From Candidatus Kerfeldbacteria bacterium (GTDB taxonomy: Bacteria; Patescibacteriota; Patescibacteriia; UBA9570; XYC2-FULL-38-9), in the NCBI GenBank assembly GCA_018500015.2, contig JAHBAR020000042.1, positions 1-34,160 of the forward strand: a stretch of DNA of 34,160 bases, written 5' to 3'. The notes beneath the pieces are model-generated. The model searched no databases, was not told the DNA's origin, and saw only the letters and a program-made list of their open reading frames with translations. This document shows, one piece after another, positions 1 to 8,706 of the stretch. The position numbers and the translations under genes are program-made. Numbering within the stretch: position 1 is the first letter of the stretch; the number at the start of each line of letters is the position of its first letter.

Positions 1-2
1 CA

Positions 3-2717
3 AAGCAATTTGGATTTCCGCTCATGATTCGGTCAGCTTTTTCGCTTGGCGGAAAAGGGAGCGGGGTTATTCATTCTATAGAAGAGCTGCGTGAGCGTTT
101 AGATGAAGCGTTTGCTTCTGTCCCGCAGGTATTGATTGAAGAGTATCTTGGTGGCTGGAAGGAGATTGAGTATGAGGTTGTGCGCGACAATAACGACAAC
201 TGCGTCACCGTGTGCAACATGGAGAATATGGATCCGATGGGCATTCACACCGGCGAAAGTATTGTGATCGCTCCATCGCAAACACTGACGAACGCTGAGT
301 ACCATCATTTGCGCAATATTGCTATTAAAACCATCCGTCATCTGGGTATTATTGGTGAATGCAATATTCAATATTCGCTTAATCCAAAAACATCGGAGTA
401 CCGCGTCATCGAAGTCAATGCTCGTTTGTCTCGCTCGTCTGCCCTTGCATCGAAGGCAACGGGCTATCCTCTTGCATGGGTTGCGGCAAAATTAGCGCTC
501 GGGTATCGCATGAATGAAATTCGCAATAAGATGACTGGTGTAACACAAGCATTTTTTGAACCTGCGCTTGATTATGTAGCGATTAAAATGCCGCGCTGGG
601 ACCTGACAAAATTCAAAGCAGCAAATCGTCGCATTGGTTCTGAGATGAAGAGTGTTGGGGAGGTCATGGCACTCGGACGAACATTTGAAGAGGCCATTCA
701 AAAAGCAGCGCGCATGGTGAGCGTTGGCGCGCAAGGCGTTATTGCACCACAGATTGCGATTGAGAATATTGACGACGAGCTTGAGCACCCAACAGACCGT
801 CGTTTGTTCGCATTGTCTCGCGCATTTGAACGCGGAGACTCAGTTGACGAGGTGTTTGAAAAAACTAAAATTACACCATGGTTTTTACATCGCATCAAAC
901 GTATCACTGATTTAAAGAGGCAGATCGAAAAAACAAAAACATTCTCAAAAGAGTTGTTACGAGAGGCAAAAGAAGCTGGTTTTTCTGACATACAAATTGC
1001 GCAGTTCCGCAAAACGACCCACGAAAAAATTCGCATACAGCGTAAGAAGCATCATGTCACCCCTGTCATCAAACAGATCGACACACTCGCTGGTGAATTT
1101 CCCGCGCAAACAAACTATCTCTACTGCACGTATTATGGTTCTGTTTCTGATATAGAGCCTTCACAAAACAGCATGATGGTGCTTGGCAGTGGTCCATATC
1201 GTATTGGCTCCTCTGTAGAATTTGATTGGTGTGGTGTCCAAGCTGTGCACACTGCAAAGCAAAAAGGGTTTTCGACGATCATGCTTAATTGTAATCCTGA
1301 AACGGTCTCGACAGATTTTGATATGTGTGATCGTTTGTATTTTGACGAACTCACACTCGAGCGTGTTCTTGATATTGTTGATTACGAAAAGCCTGAAGGT
1401 GTGAATGTGTCCATGGGTGGACAAACGCCAAACACACTCGCGCTCCCTCTGCACAAGCATGGAGTGAAGCTTCTCGGAACATCTGCAGAAAGCATTGATC
1501 GCGCAGAAGATCGTAATAAATTTTCACGACTGTGCGATGAGCTTGGTGTTGAGCAGCCTGAATGGAAAGAGCTTACAACAATGAAAGATGCTGAGAAATT
1601 CGCAGATCGCGTTGGATACCCAGTGCTTATTCGTCCTTCGTATGTGCTCTCAGGTGCTGCGATGAATATTGTTACTTCGCAAGAGCACCTCAAAGCGTAC
1701 CTAGAAGAAGCAGCTGCTGTATCTGCTGAACATCCCGTGGTCATTTCCAAGTTTATCGAAGGTGCCAAGGAAATTGAGGTCGATGGTGTCGCACAAAACG
1801 GCAAGTTGGTCATGTACGCTTTTTCAGAACACATTGAAAATGCTGGTATTCACTCTGGTGACGCAACTGTTGTGCTGCCTCCTCAGAAATCATACTTAGA
1901 AACAATTCGTCAAATAAAAAAACGTACGCGTGCCATTGTAAAAAAACTTCACATTACAGGGCCATTTAATATACAATTTCTCGCACGTTCAAATAAGTTG
2001 CGCGTCATTGAGTTAAACTTACGCGCATCACGCAGCTTTCCCTTTGTGTCGAAGGTGACCAAATATAACTTTGTCGACATCGCAACGCGTGCAATGCTTG
2101 GCGAAGATGTCTCTGGTTCGTACAACACTCTCGATCTTGATTATGTTGCTGTGAAGGCACCGCAATTTTCATATTCGCGTATCAAAGGTGCTGATCCAGT
2201 GCTTCATGTAGAAATGGGTTCTACGGGTGAAGTTGCGTGCTTTGGTGCAGATATGCACGAGGCATTGCTCAAAGCACTTGTAGCTTCAGATGTGCGTATG
2301 CCGAAGAAAAATATACTGGTTTCAATTGGTAAAGATGAAGACAAGGCTGCGCTTACAAAATATATTCGGATGTTGTCGGATCTTGGATATACCTTGTATG
2401 CTACAGAGCACACTGCAGACTTCTTAGAAAAAAATGAAGTTCGTGTGAAACGCATATACAAAGTATCCGATAAAAAATCTCCAAATGTGTTGGAGTATAT
2501 GAACGCAGGCAAAATTGACTGTATCATTAATATTCCGCGCTCCTATACGCGCGTTGCTGCAAGTGATGGATATGTGATTCGTAGAACAGCAATTGATCGC
2601 AATATCACTCTCTTTTCAAATGTTCAGCTTGTAAAAGAGTTTATTGTGGGATTGCAACTCTTGCAACAAGGAAAAATTCAGCTTTCAATTAAGGCATGGG
2701 ACGAATATGAAAAATAA
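3..2717 (+). CDS. carB: Carbamoyl-phosphate synthase large subunit, N-terminus cut by window edge
   Basis: Frame is open from base 3 (KQFGFPLMIRSAFSLGGKGSG...), two ATP-grasp halves (EYEVVRD...EVNARLSRSSALASKATGYPLA; IEVDGVAQNGK...ELNLRASRSFPFVSK), C-terminal MGS-like domain. Confidence 0.96.
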   Translation, partial: KQFGFPLMIRSAFSLGGKGSGVIHSIEELRERLDEAFASVPQVLIEEYLGGWKEIEYEVVRDNNDNCVTVCNMENMDPMGIHTGESIVIAPSQTLTNAEYHHLRNIAIKTIRHLGIIGECNIQYSLNPKTSEYRVIEVNARLSRSSALASKATGYPLAWVAAKLALGYRMNEIRNKMTGVTQAFFEPALDYVAIKMPRWDLTKFKAANRRIGSEMKSVGEVMALGRTFEEAIQKAARMVSVGAQGVIAPQIAIENIDDELEHPTDRRLFALSRAFERGDSVDEVFEKTKITPWFLHRIKRITDLKRQIEKTKTFSKELLREAKEAGFSDIQIAQFRKTTHEKIRIQRKKHHVTPVIKQIDTLAGEFPAQTNYLYCTYYGSVSDIEPSQNSMMVLGSGPYRIGSSVEFDWCGVQAVHTAKQKGFSTIMLNCNPETVSTDFDMCDRLYFDELTLERVLDIVDYEKPEGVNVSMGGQTPNTLALPLHKHGVKLLGTSAESIDRAEDRNKFSRLCDELGVEQPEWKELTTMKDAEKFADRVGYPVLIRPSYVLSGAAMNIVTSQEHLKAYLEEAAAVSAEHPVVISKFIEGAKEIEVDGVAQNGKLVMYAFSEHIENAGIHSGDATVVLPPQKSYLETIRQIKKRTRAIVKKLHITGPFNIQFLARSNKLRVIELNLRASRSFPFVSKVTKYNFVDIATRAMLGEDVSGSYNTLDLDYVAVKAPQFSYSRIKGADPVLHVEMGSTGEVACFGADMHEALLKALVASDVRMPKKNILVSIGKDEDKAALTKYIRMLSDLGYTLYATEHTADFLEKNEVRVKRIYKVSDKKSPNVLEYMNAGKIDCIINIPRSYTRVAASDGYVIRRTAIDRNITLFSNVQLVKEFIVGLQLLQQGKIQLSIKAWDEYEK

Positions 2718-3633
2718 TACGTTTAGCGACATTCTTGGAATCGAACAATTTTCCGCACAAGATTTACTCTCGATTATTGATCGTGCACGTCTTTTTACAG
2801 AAAAAGGAATCCCATCAGACGTGCTGCGTGGCGCTGTTGTGGGTCCTCTCTTTTTTGAACCCTCAACACGCACGCGATTGTCATTTGAAGCTGCTGTACA
2901 CAGACTTGGTGGGTCGGTAATAGGTTTTGAAAACACAGAGTCGACTTCAATTACAAAGGGAGAAACTTTTGAAGACACCATTCGTATGGTTGATGGATAT
3001 GTTGATTTTCTTGTTGTACGCCATCCAGAAGCGGGCGCAGCACAGCGTGCAGCATCTGTTGCCGAGCATGCTGTGATTAATGCTGGAGATGGCGCACATG
3101 AGCATCCTACGCAGAGTTTGCTTGATCTCTTTACGATTGCGCAGAGTCAGGGCTCTCTTGAGAAGCCGCTCAAAATTGCTTTTGTCGGTGATTTAAAATA
3201 TGGTCGTGTACCGCACTCTGATGCTAAAGCTCTCGCGCTATTTTCAAACATCGAACAGTATTGGGTTGCTCCAGATGCGCTACGCATGCCTGATGATGTG
3301 CGCGCGTATGTTCAATCGAAAGGAGTAACGGTTGTTGAAACAGCTGATGTAGCAAATGTATTACCTGAGGCAGATATTGTGGTGATGACACGAGTTCAAA
3401 AGGAACGTTTTGCTGATGTTGCCGAATATGAGAAAGTGAAAGATGTGTATATCCTCACCCCTGAAATGTGTATGAGTATAAAAAAGAGTATGCGTATTTT
3501 ACATCCTCTTCCTCGTCGATACGAAATTCCAGAGAGTATTGATGCGCTACCTCAAGCATATTACTTTCAACAAGCGCGTTTTGGTGTCCCTGTTCGCGCA
3601 GCCCTTCTTTCTCTCATCGTTGAGAATCAATAG
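2707..3633 (+). CDS. pyrB: Aspartate carbamoyltransferase catalytic subunit
   Basis: FFEPSTRTRLSFEAAVHRLGG, HPTQSLLDLFTI, HPLPRRYEIP motifs; ATG at 2707 overlaps carB end by 11 bp. Confidence 0.95.
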   Translation: MKNNTFSDILGIEQFSAQDLLSIIDRARLFTEKGIPSDVLRGAVVGPLFFEPSTRTRLSFEAAVHRLGGSVIGFENTESTSITKGETFEDTIRMVDGYVDFLVVRHPEAGAAQRAASVAEHAVINAGDGAHEHPTQSLLDLFTIAQSQGSLEKPLKIAFVGDLKYGRVPHSDAKALALFSNIEQYWVAPDALRMPDDVRAYVQSKGVTVVETADVANVLPEADIVVMTRVQKERFADVAEYEKVKDVYILTPEMCMSIKKSMRILHPLPRRYEIPESIDALPQAYYFQQARFGVPVRAALLSLIVENQ

Positions 3634-3634
3634 T

Positions 3635-4906
3635 ATGTTTGTTATTCGCCAAGCTGCCATTCCTGAAGTAGGAGAGTCCGATATTGTCATTGATCACGGC
3701 CACATCGTTGAGGTTGTTGAGCATTATGATGGCGATTATGAGAGTGAATACAACGCAAAGGGGCTGTTTGCATTTCCTGGTGGTATAGATATGCATGTAC
3801 ATTTTCGTATTCCTGGAAATCCTGAAAAAGAAAATTGGGTGAGCGGATCTCGCGTTGCACTCGCAGCTGGATACACAACGGTGTGTGACATGCCAAACAC
3901 AACCCCCGCAACGATTTCAGTGCGTGCTGTAGAAGAAAAAAAAGCGCTTATTCAACGTGATGCAAAAGTGCGCGCTGAACTCTATATTGGTGCTACGAGT
4001 GATAATCTTGACGAAATAATCGCGGCACAAGATATGGTGTGCGGAGTAAAAGTATATTACGGTACATCTACGGGCAATCTAACAATGAATGATCCTGAAG
4101 CTTTGCGTGAATTATTTGAAGCACGTTTACGTGTTCCGATTGTCATTCATGCTGAAGATGATGCATGCATTGAAAAGCATGCGCAAGAACTTGCTACATA
4201 CTCAGGTGTAGACAAGCACAGTAAAGTGCGCGATAAAGACGCAGCAATTACAGCTGTGCGAGATATTATCGCTTTGATCAAGGAAACGGGGGCGACGAAC
4301 GTGCATATTACGCATGTAACAACCGCAGAGGAAATAGCGCTCATCCAACAAGCGCAAAATGAAGGTGTGCACATTACGTGTGATGTGGCGCCGCATCATC
4401 TAACATTTACAATAGATGACTACGAGAGATTACATGGACAACTACAGGTGAATCCTCCAGTACGCACGCATGAAGATGTAGAGGCGTTATGGCAAGGTAT
4501 TCGTGCGGGGGTGGTGTCATGCATTGCGAGCGATCACGCACCACATACGCTGAAAGAAAAAAAATCAGACCACGCACCGTCGGGGATTCCCAGTTTGCAT
4601 GTAGAGCTGCTTTTGTTGCTTGAGCATGCATCATCAGATTTTTCATACGCCGATATTATGCATCTTACCTCAACATTCCCAGCACAACTGCTCGGCTTCA
4701 CAGATCGTGGTGCAATAGAAAAAGGGAAGAGAGCTGATATTACGCTTATTGATCCGGCAATTCACACATCTATCACAAAAGAAAATATGCATTCTGCGTG
4801 CGGATGGTCGCCTTGGAAAGGTAAGACATTCTCTCATTCGATTGCTGCAACCTTTGTTGATGGACAACTTTTCTACGAACGTGGACATTTCACCTATGAT
4901 ATATAG
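3635..4906 (+). CDS. pyrC: Dihydroorotase
   Basis: FPGGIDMHVHFRIPG, VKVYYGTSTGN, DVAPHHL, ASDHAPHTLKEK; ATG at 3635 just after pyrB stop. Confidence 0.93.
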   Translation: MFVIRQAAIPEVGESDIVIDHGHIVEVVEHYDGDYESEYNAKGLFAFPGGIDMHVHFRIPGNPEKENWVSGSRVALAAGYTTVCDMPNTTPATISVRAVEEKKALIQRDAKVRAELYIGATSDNLDEIIAAQDMVCGVKVYYGTSTGNLTMNDPEALRELFEARLRVPIVIHAEDDACIEKHAQELATYSGVDKHSKVRDKDAAITAVRDIIALIKETGATNVHITHVTTAEEIALIQQAQNEGVHITCDVAPHHLTFTIDDYERLHGQLQVNPPVRTHEDVEALWQGIRAGVVSCIASDHAPHTLKEKKSDHAPSGIPSLHVELLLLLEHASSDFSYADIMHLTSTFPAQLLGFTDRGAIEKGKRADITLIDPAIHTSITKENMHSACGWSPWKGKTFSHSIAATFVDGQLFYERGHFTYDI

Positions 4907-5993
4907 ATTGCTTCGAAAAATTTTATTTAAGGTTGACGCAGAGCGCATTCACAGCATTATGCATACTATTGGTGCCTTTCTTTCTTCTTATCAGATTGTT
5001 TGGCGCACTGCAGCTTTTTTTTACCGTCGATATATGCCATCATTACGTTCAACAGTTGCTGGTATCACTTTCGAAAGTCCGGTTGGTTTGGCTGCAGGTT
5101 TTGATAAACCGGGAGAACTTATAGATATGATGTACGGACTTGACTTTGGTTTTACAGAAGTTGGCACTGTGACACCGCGTCCACAAGCGGGTAATCCACA
5201 ACCTCGATTATTTCGTCTGCAACAAGATCGAGCAATTCTCAATCGTATGGGGTTTAATAATGATGGGGTTGAGCGTTTTGTAAGCGCACTTAAAAAACGT
5301 AAAAGTCCAATCATTGTTGGCGGTAATATCGGTAAAAATAAAGATACAGATGTATCTATTGCAGAGATAGACTACCGTGCATGCGCTCAGGCTATCGCTC
5401 CGTTTGTCGATTATATTACTATTAATGTGAGCTCTCCAAACACGCCGGGGTTACGTAGTTTGCAGAATGCAACAGAGCTTCGGCGTATTATTGTGGCGGT
5501 GATGGATCAAGTACACACATCCAAAAGACGTTTGCCTGTCTTTTTAAAGATCGCTCCTGATATTACAGATGAACTTCTAAGAGATATTCTACATGTGGTG
5601 AATGAAACACATTGCAATGGATTGATTGTGTCTAACACTACTATTTCTCGCGAAGGATTGCATACCGATGTTGCTGATGTCCGGGCATTGGGCGACGGAG
5701 GTATTTCAGGCGCGCCGGTTCATGCTCGTGCAGTTCAACTTGTTTCTCGGTGTTATAGGCTCACGAATGGCGCACTTCCTATTATTGGCGTTGGCGGCAT
5801 TTTTACTGCTGATGATGCGTATGAACTTATTTGTGCCGGTGCCTCTTTGGTGCAGCTCTATACTGGACTCATTTATGAGGGGCCGAGTGTTGCCTATCGT
5901 ATAAATCGAGGCCTAGATCGACTGCTTCGTAGAGATGGTTTTACCTCTATTACACAAGCCGTTGGAAGCAGCTATAAAAACAGTGTACAATAA
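4896..5993 (+). CDS. pyrD: Dihydroorotate dehydrogenase, class 2 (quinone-type)
   Basis: N-terminal helical extension MIYRLLRKILFKVDAERIHSIMH, VGLAAGFDKPG, NRMGFNNDG, ITINVSSPNTPGLRSLQ (catalytic Ser), GVGGI. ATG at 4896 overlaps pyrC end by 11 bp. Confidence 0.93.
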   Translation: MIYRLLRKILFKVDAERIHSIMHTIGAFLSSYQIVWRTAAFFYRRYMPSLRSTVAGITFESPVGLAAGFDKPGELIDMMYGLDFGFTEVGTVTPRPQAGNPQPRLFRLQQDRAILNRMGFNNDGVERFVSALKKRKSPIIVGGNIGKNKDTDVSIAEIDYRACAQAIAPFVDYITINVSSPNTPGLRSLQNATELRRIIVAVMDQVHTSKRRLPVFLKIAPDITDELLRDILHVVNETHCNGLIVSNTTISREGLHTDVADVRALGDGGISGAPVHARAVQLVSRCYRLTNGALPIIGVGGIFTADDAYELICAGASLVQLYTGLIYEGPSVAYRINRGLDRLLRRDGFTSITQAVGSSYKNSVQ

Positions 5994-5998
5994 CACAT

Positions 5999-6640
5999 AT
6001 GAGAGAACATGATATTGCAAAAATTTTACTCGACATTCATGCAGTTATGCTCAATGTCGATGAGCCATTTCGTTATACTTCGGGTATCCTCAGCCCAATA
6101 TATTGTGACAATCGTTTGTTGATTTCATATCCACAAAAACGCGATGCTGTGATCTCCAGCTTTTTGGATCTCATGGATGAAAAAGAGTTGGATTATGATG
6201 TTGTTGGCGGAATCGCAACAGCTGGAATTCCTCATGCGGCAATTATTGCTGATCGCTTAGACTCGCCGATGATCTATATTCGCAACAAACCAAAAGAGCA
6301 CGGACGCAAAAATTTGATTGAAGGTCATCTTGAAGAAGGTGCTCATGTCTTGCTGGTTGAAGATCTTATCAGTACCGGTGGAAGCTCGCTCAAAGCCGCT
6401 GAAGGTGTGCGCGAAGAAGGTGGAGTAGTCATGGATTGTCTTGCCATTTTTAGCTATCAGATGAAAGCGGCTCAAGATGCATTTGCAGAAGCGCATGTGC
6501 GTTTACATACGTTGACCAATTTTACTGCATTGGTTGAAGTAGCGCGCGATGAAAAAATTATTCGTGAAGAAGATGTGGCAAAAATTTTAGAATGGAATCA
6601 GAATCCTTCAGAATGGGGAAAGAAGCATGGGTATGAGTAG
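5999..6640 (+). CDS. pyrE: Orotate phosphoribosyltransferase
   Basis: FRYTSGILSPIYCDNR, KEHGRKNLIEG, VLLVEDLISTGGSS PRPP-binding motif. Confidence 0.94.
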   Translation: MREHDIAKILLDIHAVMLNVDEPFRYTSGILSPIYCDNRLLISYPQKRDAVISSFLDLMDEKELDYDVVGGIATAGIPHAAIIADRLDSPMIYIRNKPKEHGRKNLIEGHLEEGAHVLLVEDLISTGGSSLKAAEGVREEGGVVMDCLAIFSYQMKAAQDAFAEAHVRLHTLTNFTALVEVARDEKIIREEDVAKILEWNQNPSEWGKKHGYE

Positions 6641-7406
6641 AGTTTCATACGAAGAAAAATTGAAGCACGCCAAAAACCCGACTGCCCAGCGTTTGCTTTT
6701 GTGTATGCTTGAGAAGCAGACGAACCTCTGTGCTTCTCTTGATGTCGGAAAAATATCCGAAGTGCTTTCAATTTCAGAACAGATTGGCAGCGATGTATGC
6801 ATGGTCAAAATTCATGCAGATGCCCTTTCTGATGTGAGCATAGATGCGCTCCTTACTTTACAAGAGCTTTCCGAGAAAAATAATTTTTTGATCTTTGAAG
6901 ATCGTAAGTTTGCAGATATTGGAAGCACTGTTCGTATGCAATATGCTGAAGGTCCGTATCGCATTGTAGAATGGTCTGATATTACTAATGCACATATTCT
7001 TCCGGGCCCTGGAATTATCGAGGGACTCAGTGAAGTAGGAATGCCACATCATCGAGGGCTTTTGCTTCTCGCTGAAATGAGTTCACACGGTGCGCTCATG
7101 GATGAACAGTATCGAAAGACAGCATACGAATGGGCAGAAAAATATTCAGAATTTGTTATTGGTTTTATTGGTAAGGGCCGTACTGAGGCCCCACAATACT
7201 TGATTATGTGTACGCCTGGAATCCATCTTGAAGCCCTCTCTGATGGCTTGGGGCAACAATACCAATCACCAATAGATGCTATTGCTGCTGGCACAGATGT
7301 GATTATTGTTGGACGCGGGATCTATGGCAGCGGCTCAGCTCAAACAGCCTCTCGTCATTATCGCGAGATAGGTTGGGATGCATACACCCAAGCTATGCGC
7401 GGATAG
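6627..7406 (+). CDS. pyrF: Orotidine 5'-phosphate decarboxylase, eukaryote/UMPS-like type
   Basis: LIFEDRKFADIGSTV, EWSDITNAHILPGPGIIEGL, RGLLLLAEMSSHG, DGLGQQY, DVIIVGRGIYG; start overlaps pyrE by 14 bp. Confidence 0.92.
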   Translation: MGMSRVSYEEKLKHAKNPTAQRLLLCMLEKQTNLCASLDVGKISEVLSISEQIGSDVCMVKIHADALSDVSIDALLTLQELSEKNNFLIFEDRKFADIGSTVRMQYAEGPYRIVEWSDITNAHILPGPGIIEGLSEVGMPHHRGLLLLAEMSSHGALMDEQYRKTAYEWAEKYSEFVIGFIGKGRTEAPQYLIMCTPGIHLEALSDGLGQQYQSPIDAIAAGTDVIIVGRGIYGSGSAQTASRHYREIGWDAYTQAMRG

Positions 7407-8706
7407 GATTTTCGTCTGCAGCAGAAAGATACGTTCCGCTTAAACGCCACGCGTCACAGCTTTCGACGCGAACAAGAACAAAATGACCAATGAGCGATTC
7501 ATCGGTTGATGCAAACTCAATTGATTTTAAACCTTCGGTACGCGCAAGTAGCTTGCCATCTTTACGGCTCGCAGTTTCGACAAGCGCTGGAATTGTTTTT
7601 CCAACAAGCTGTTGATTATTATTGAGTGCGCCAATTTTTAATATATCTGTGAGTACTGTATGACGGCGTTTTTTTTCATCTTTCGCTACTGTATCAGCAA
7701 ATCGTTTTTCCGCGACAACTCCAGGTCGCACTGAATACTGTGCAATAAATGCGATGTCATAATGTGCGCGTTCAACGGCGCGACAAGTATCTGTAAATTG
7801 TTCTTCTGTTTCGTCGCAGAATCCTACAATAATGTCGGTTGACACTGTCATGTCAGGAATAATTTCGCGCGCTAAGTCAAGAATTGTCATGTAATGCTCA
7901 ACAGTGTATCTACGGTTCATTTTTTTGAGCACGTCGTTATTTCCAGATTGCAGTGGAAGGTTAAGGTAGTGGGCGAGCGATGGATGCTTTGCTTGCACTT
8001 CAAGTACCTCGCGCGTCATGTCGCGTGGATGTGGAGAGGTGTAATGTATCCACACACGATGTGGTGCTTTGTCGGCCATTGTACCAACAGCATCAAGGAG
8101 TTGGGCAAACGAAAGTTCTTCACCTTTTTTATCAAGCCCATATGAATTCACATTTTGTCCAAGCAAGGTAATTTGTCGAACTCCGCTTTGAATGAGGGAT
8201 TCAACCTCTTTTAAGATATCTTTTGACGAACGCGATACTTCACGACCGCGCGTATATGGAACAGCGCAGTATGTGCAGAACTTGTCGCAGCCGTTTTGAA
8301 TAGGCACCAGCGCTTTGTATTGGTGTTGGCGTTTTGGCGTGATGTCCCAGAAATGTTCAACAGGTGATGTGCCGTATTCTTTGAGCATGTGTGGCATCTC
8401 TGGAACCTTGTCTAAGGGAACGACCAAATCAAACAACTTTAAGAATTTTTTTTGATCGGCGGCTAGCATACAGCCCGACACGAATGTCGTGACCGTACGG
8501 TTTTTTTTCCATTGGTTCCACTGATGCACTTTGCCATATACACGATCAATGGCAGATTGTCGAATTGAGCACGCAATCACACCAATGAGATCAGCCTCTT
8601 CTTCACTATTCGCCGTGGTATATCCAACCGAAGACAAGACACCAGCAATACGCTCGGCATCTGCTTTGTTCGTTGCGCACCCTAAAGGAAGAAGAAAGTA
8701 CTTCAT
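7393..8706 (-). CDS. miaB: tRNA-2-methylthio-N6-dimethylallyladenosine synthase (radical SAM methylthiotransferase)
   Basis: GCATNKADAER, ACSIRQSA, GCMLAADQ cluster cysteines; radical-SAM CDKFCTYCAVPYTRGREVSR; LLGQNVNSYG. Confidence 0.92.
   Translation of the reverse strand: MKYFLLPLGCATNKADAERIAGVLSSVGYTTANSEEEADLIGVIACSIRQSAIDRVYGKVHQWNQWKKNRTVTTFVSGCMLAADQKKFLKLFDLVVPLDKVPEMPHMLKEYGTSPVEHFWDITPKRQHQYKALVPIQNGCDKFCTYCAVPYTRGREVSRSSKDILKEVESLIQSGVRQITLLGQNVNSYGLDKKGEELSFAQLLDAVGTMADKAPHRVWIHYTSPHPRDMTREVLEVQAKHPSLAHYLNLPLQSGNNDVLKKMNRRYTVEHYMTILDLAREIIPDMTVSTDIIVGFCDETEEQFTDTCRAVERAHYDIAFIAQYSVRPGVVAEKRFADTVAKDEKKRRHTVLTDILKIGALNNNQQLVGKTIPALVETASRKDGKLLARTEGLKSIEFASTDESLIGHFVLVRVESCDAWRLSGTYLSAADENPIRA

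Noticed and set aside
1382-1834. Long antisense ORFs opposite carB and similar ones opposite miaB, thrS, dnaE, recJ and typA
   Set aside because: Shadow ORFs of clear coding genes, with no family motifs or initiation signals.
7393-7406. Convergent 14-bp overlap of pyrF and miaB ends
   Set aside because: Common in compact genomes; not distinctive by itself.
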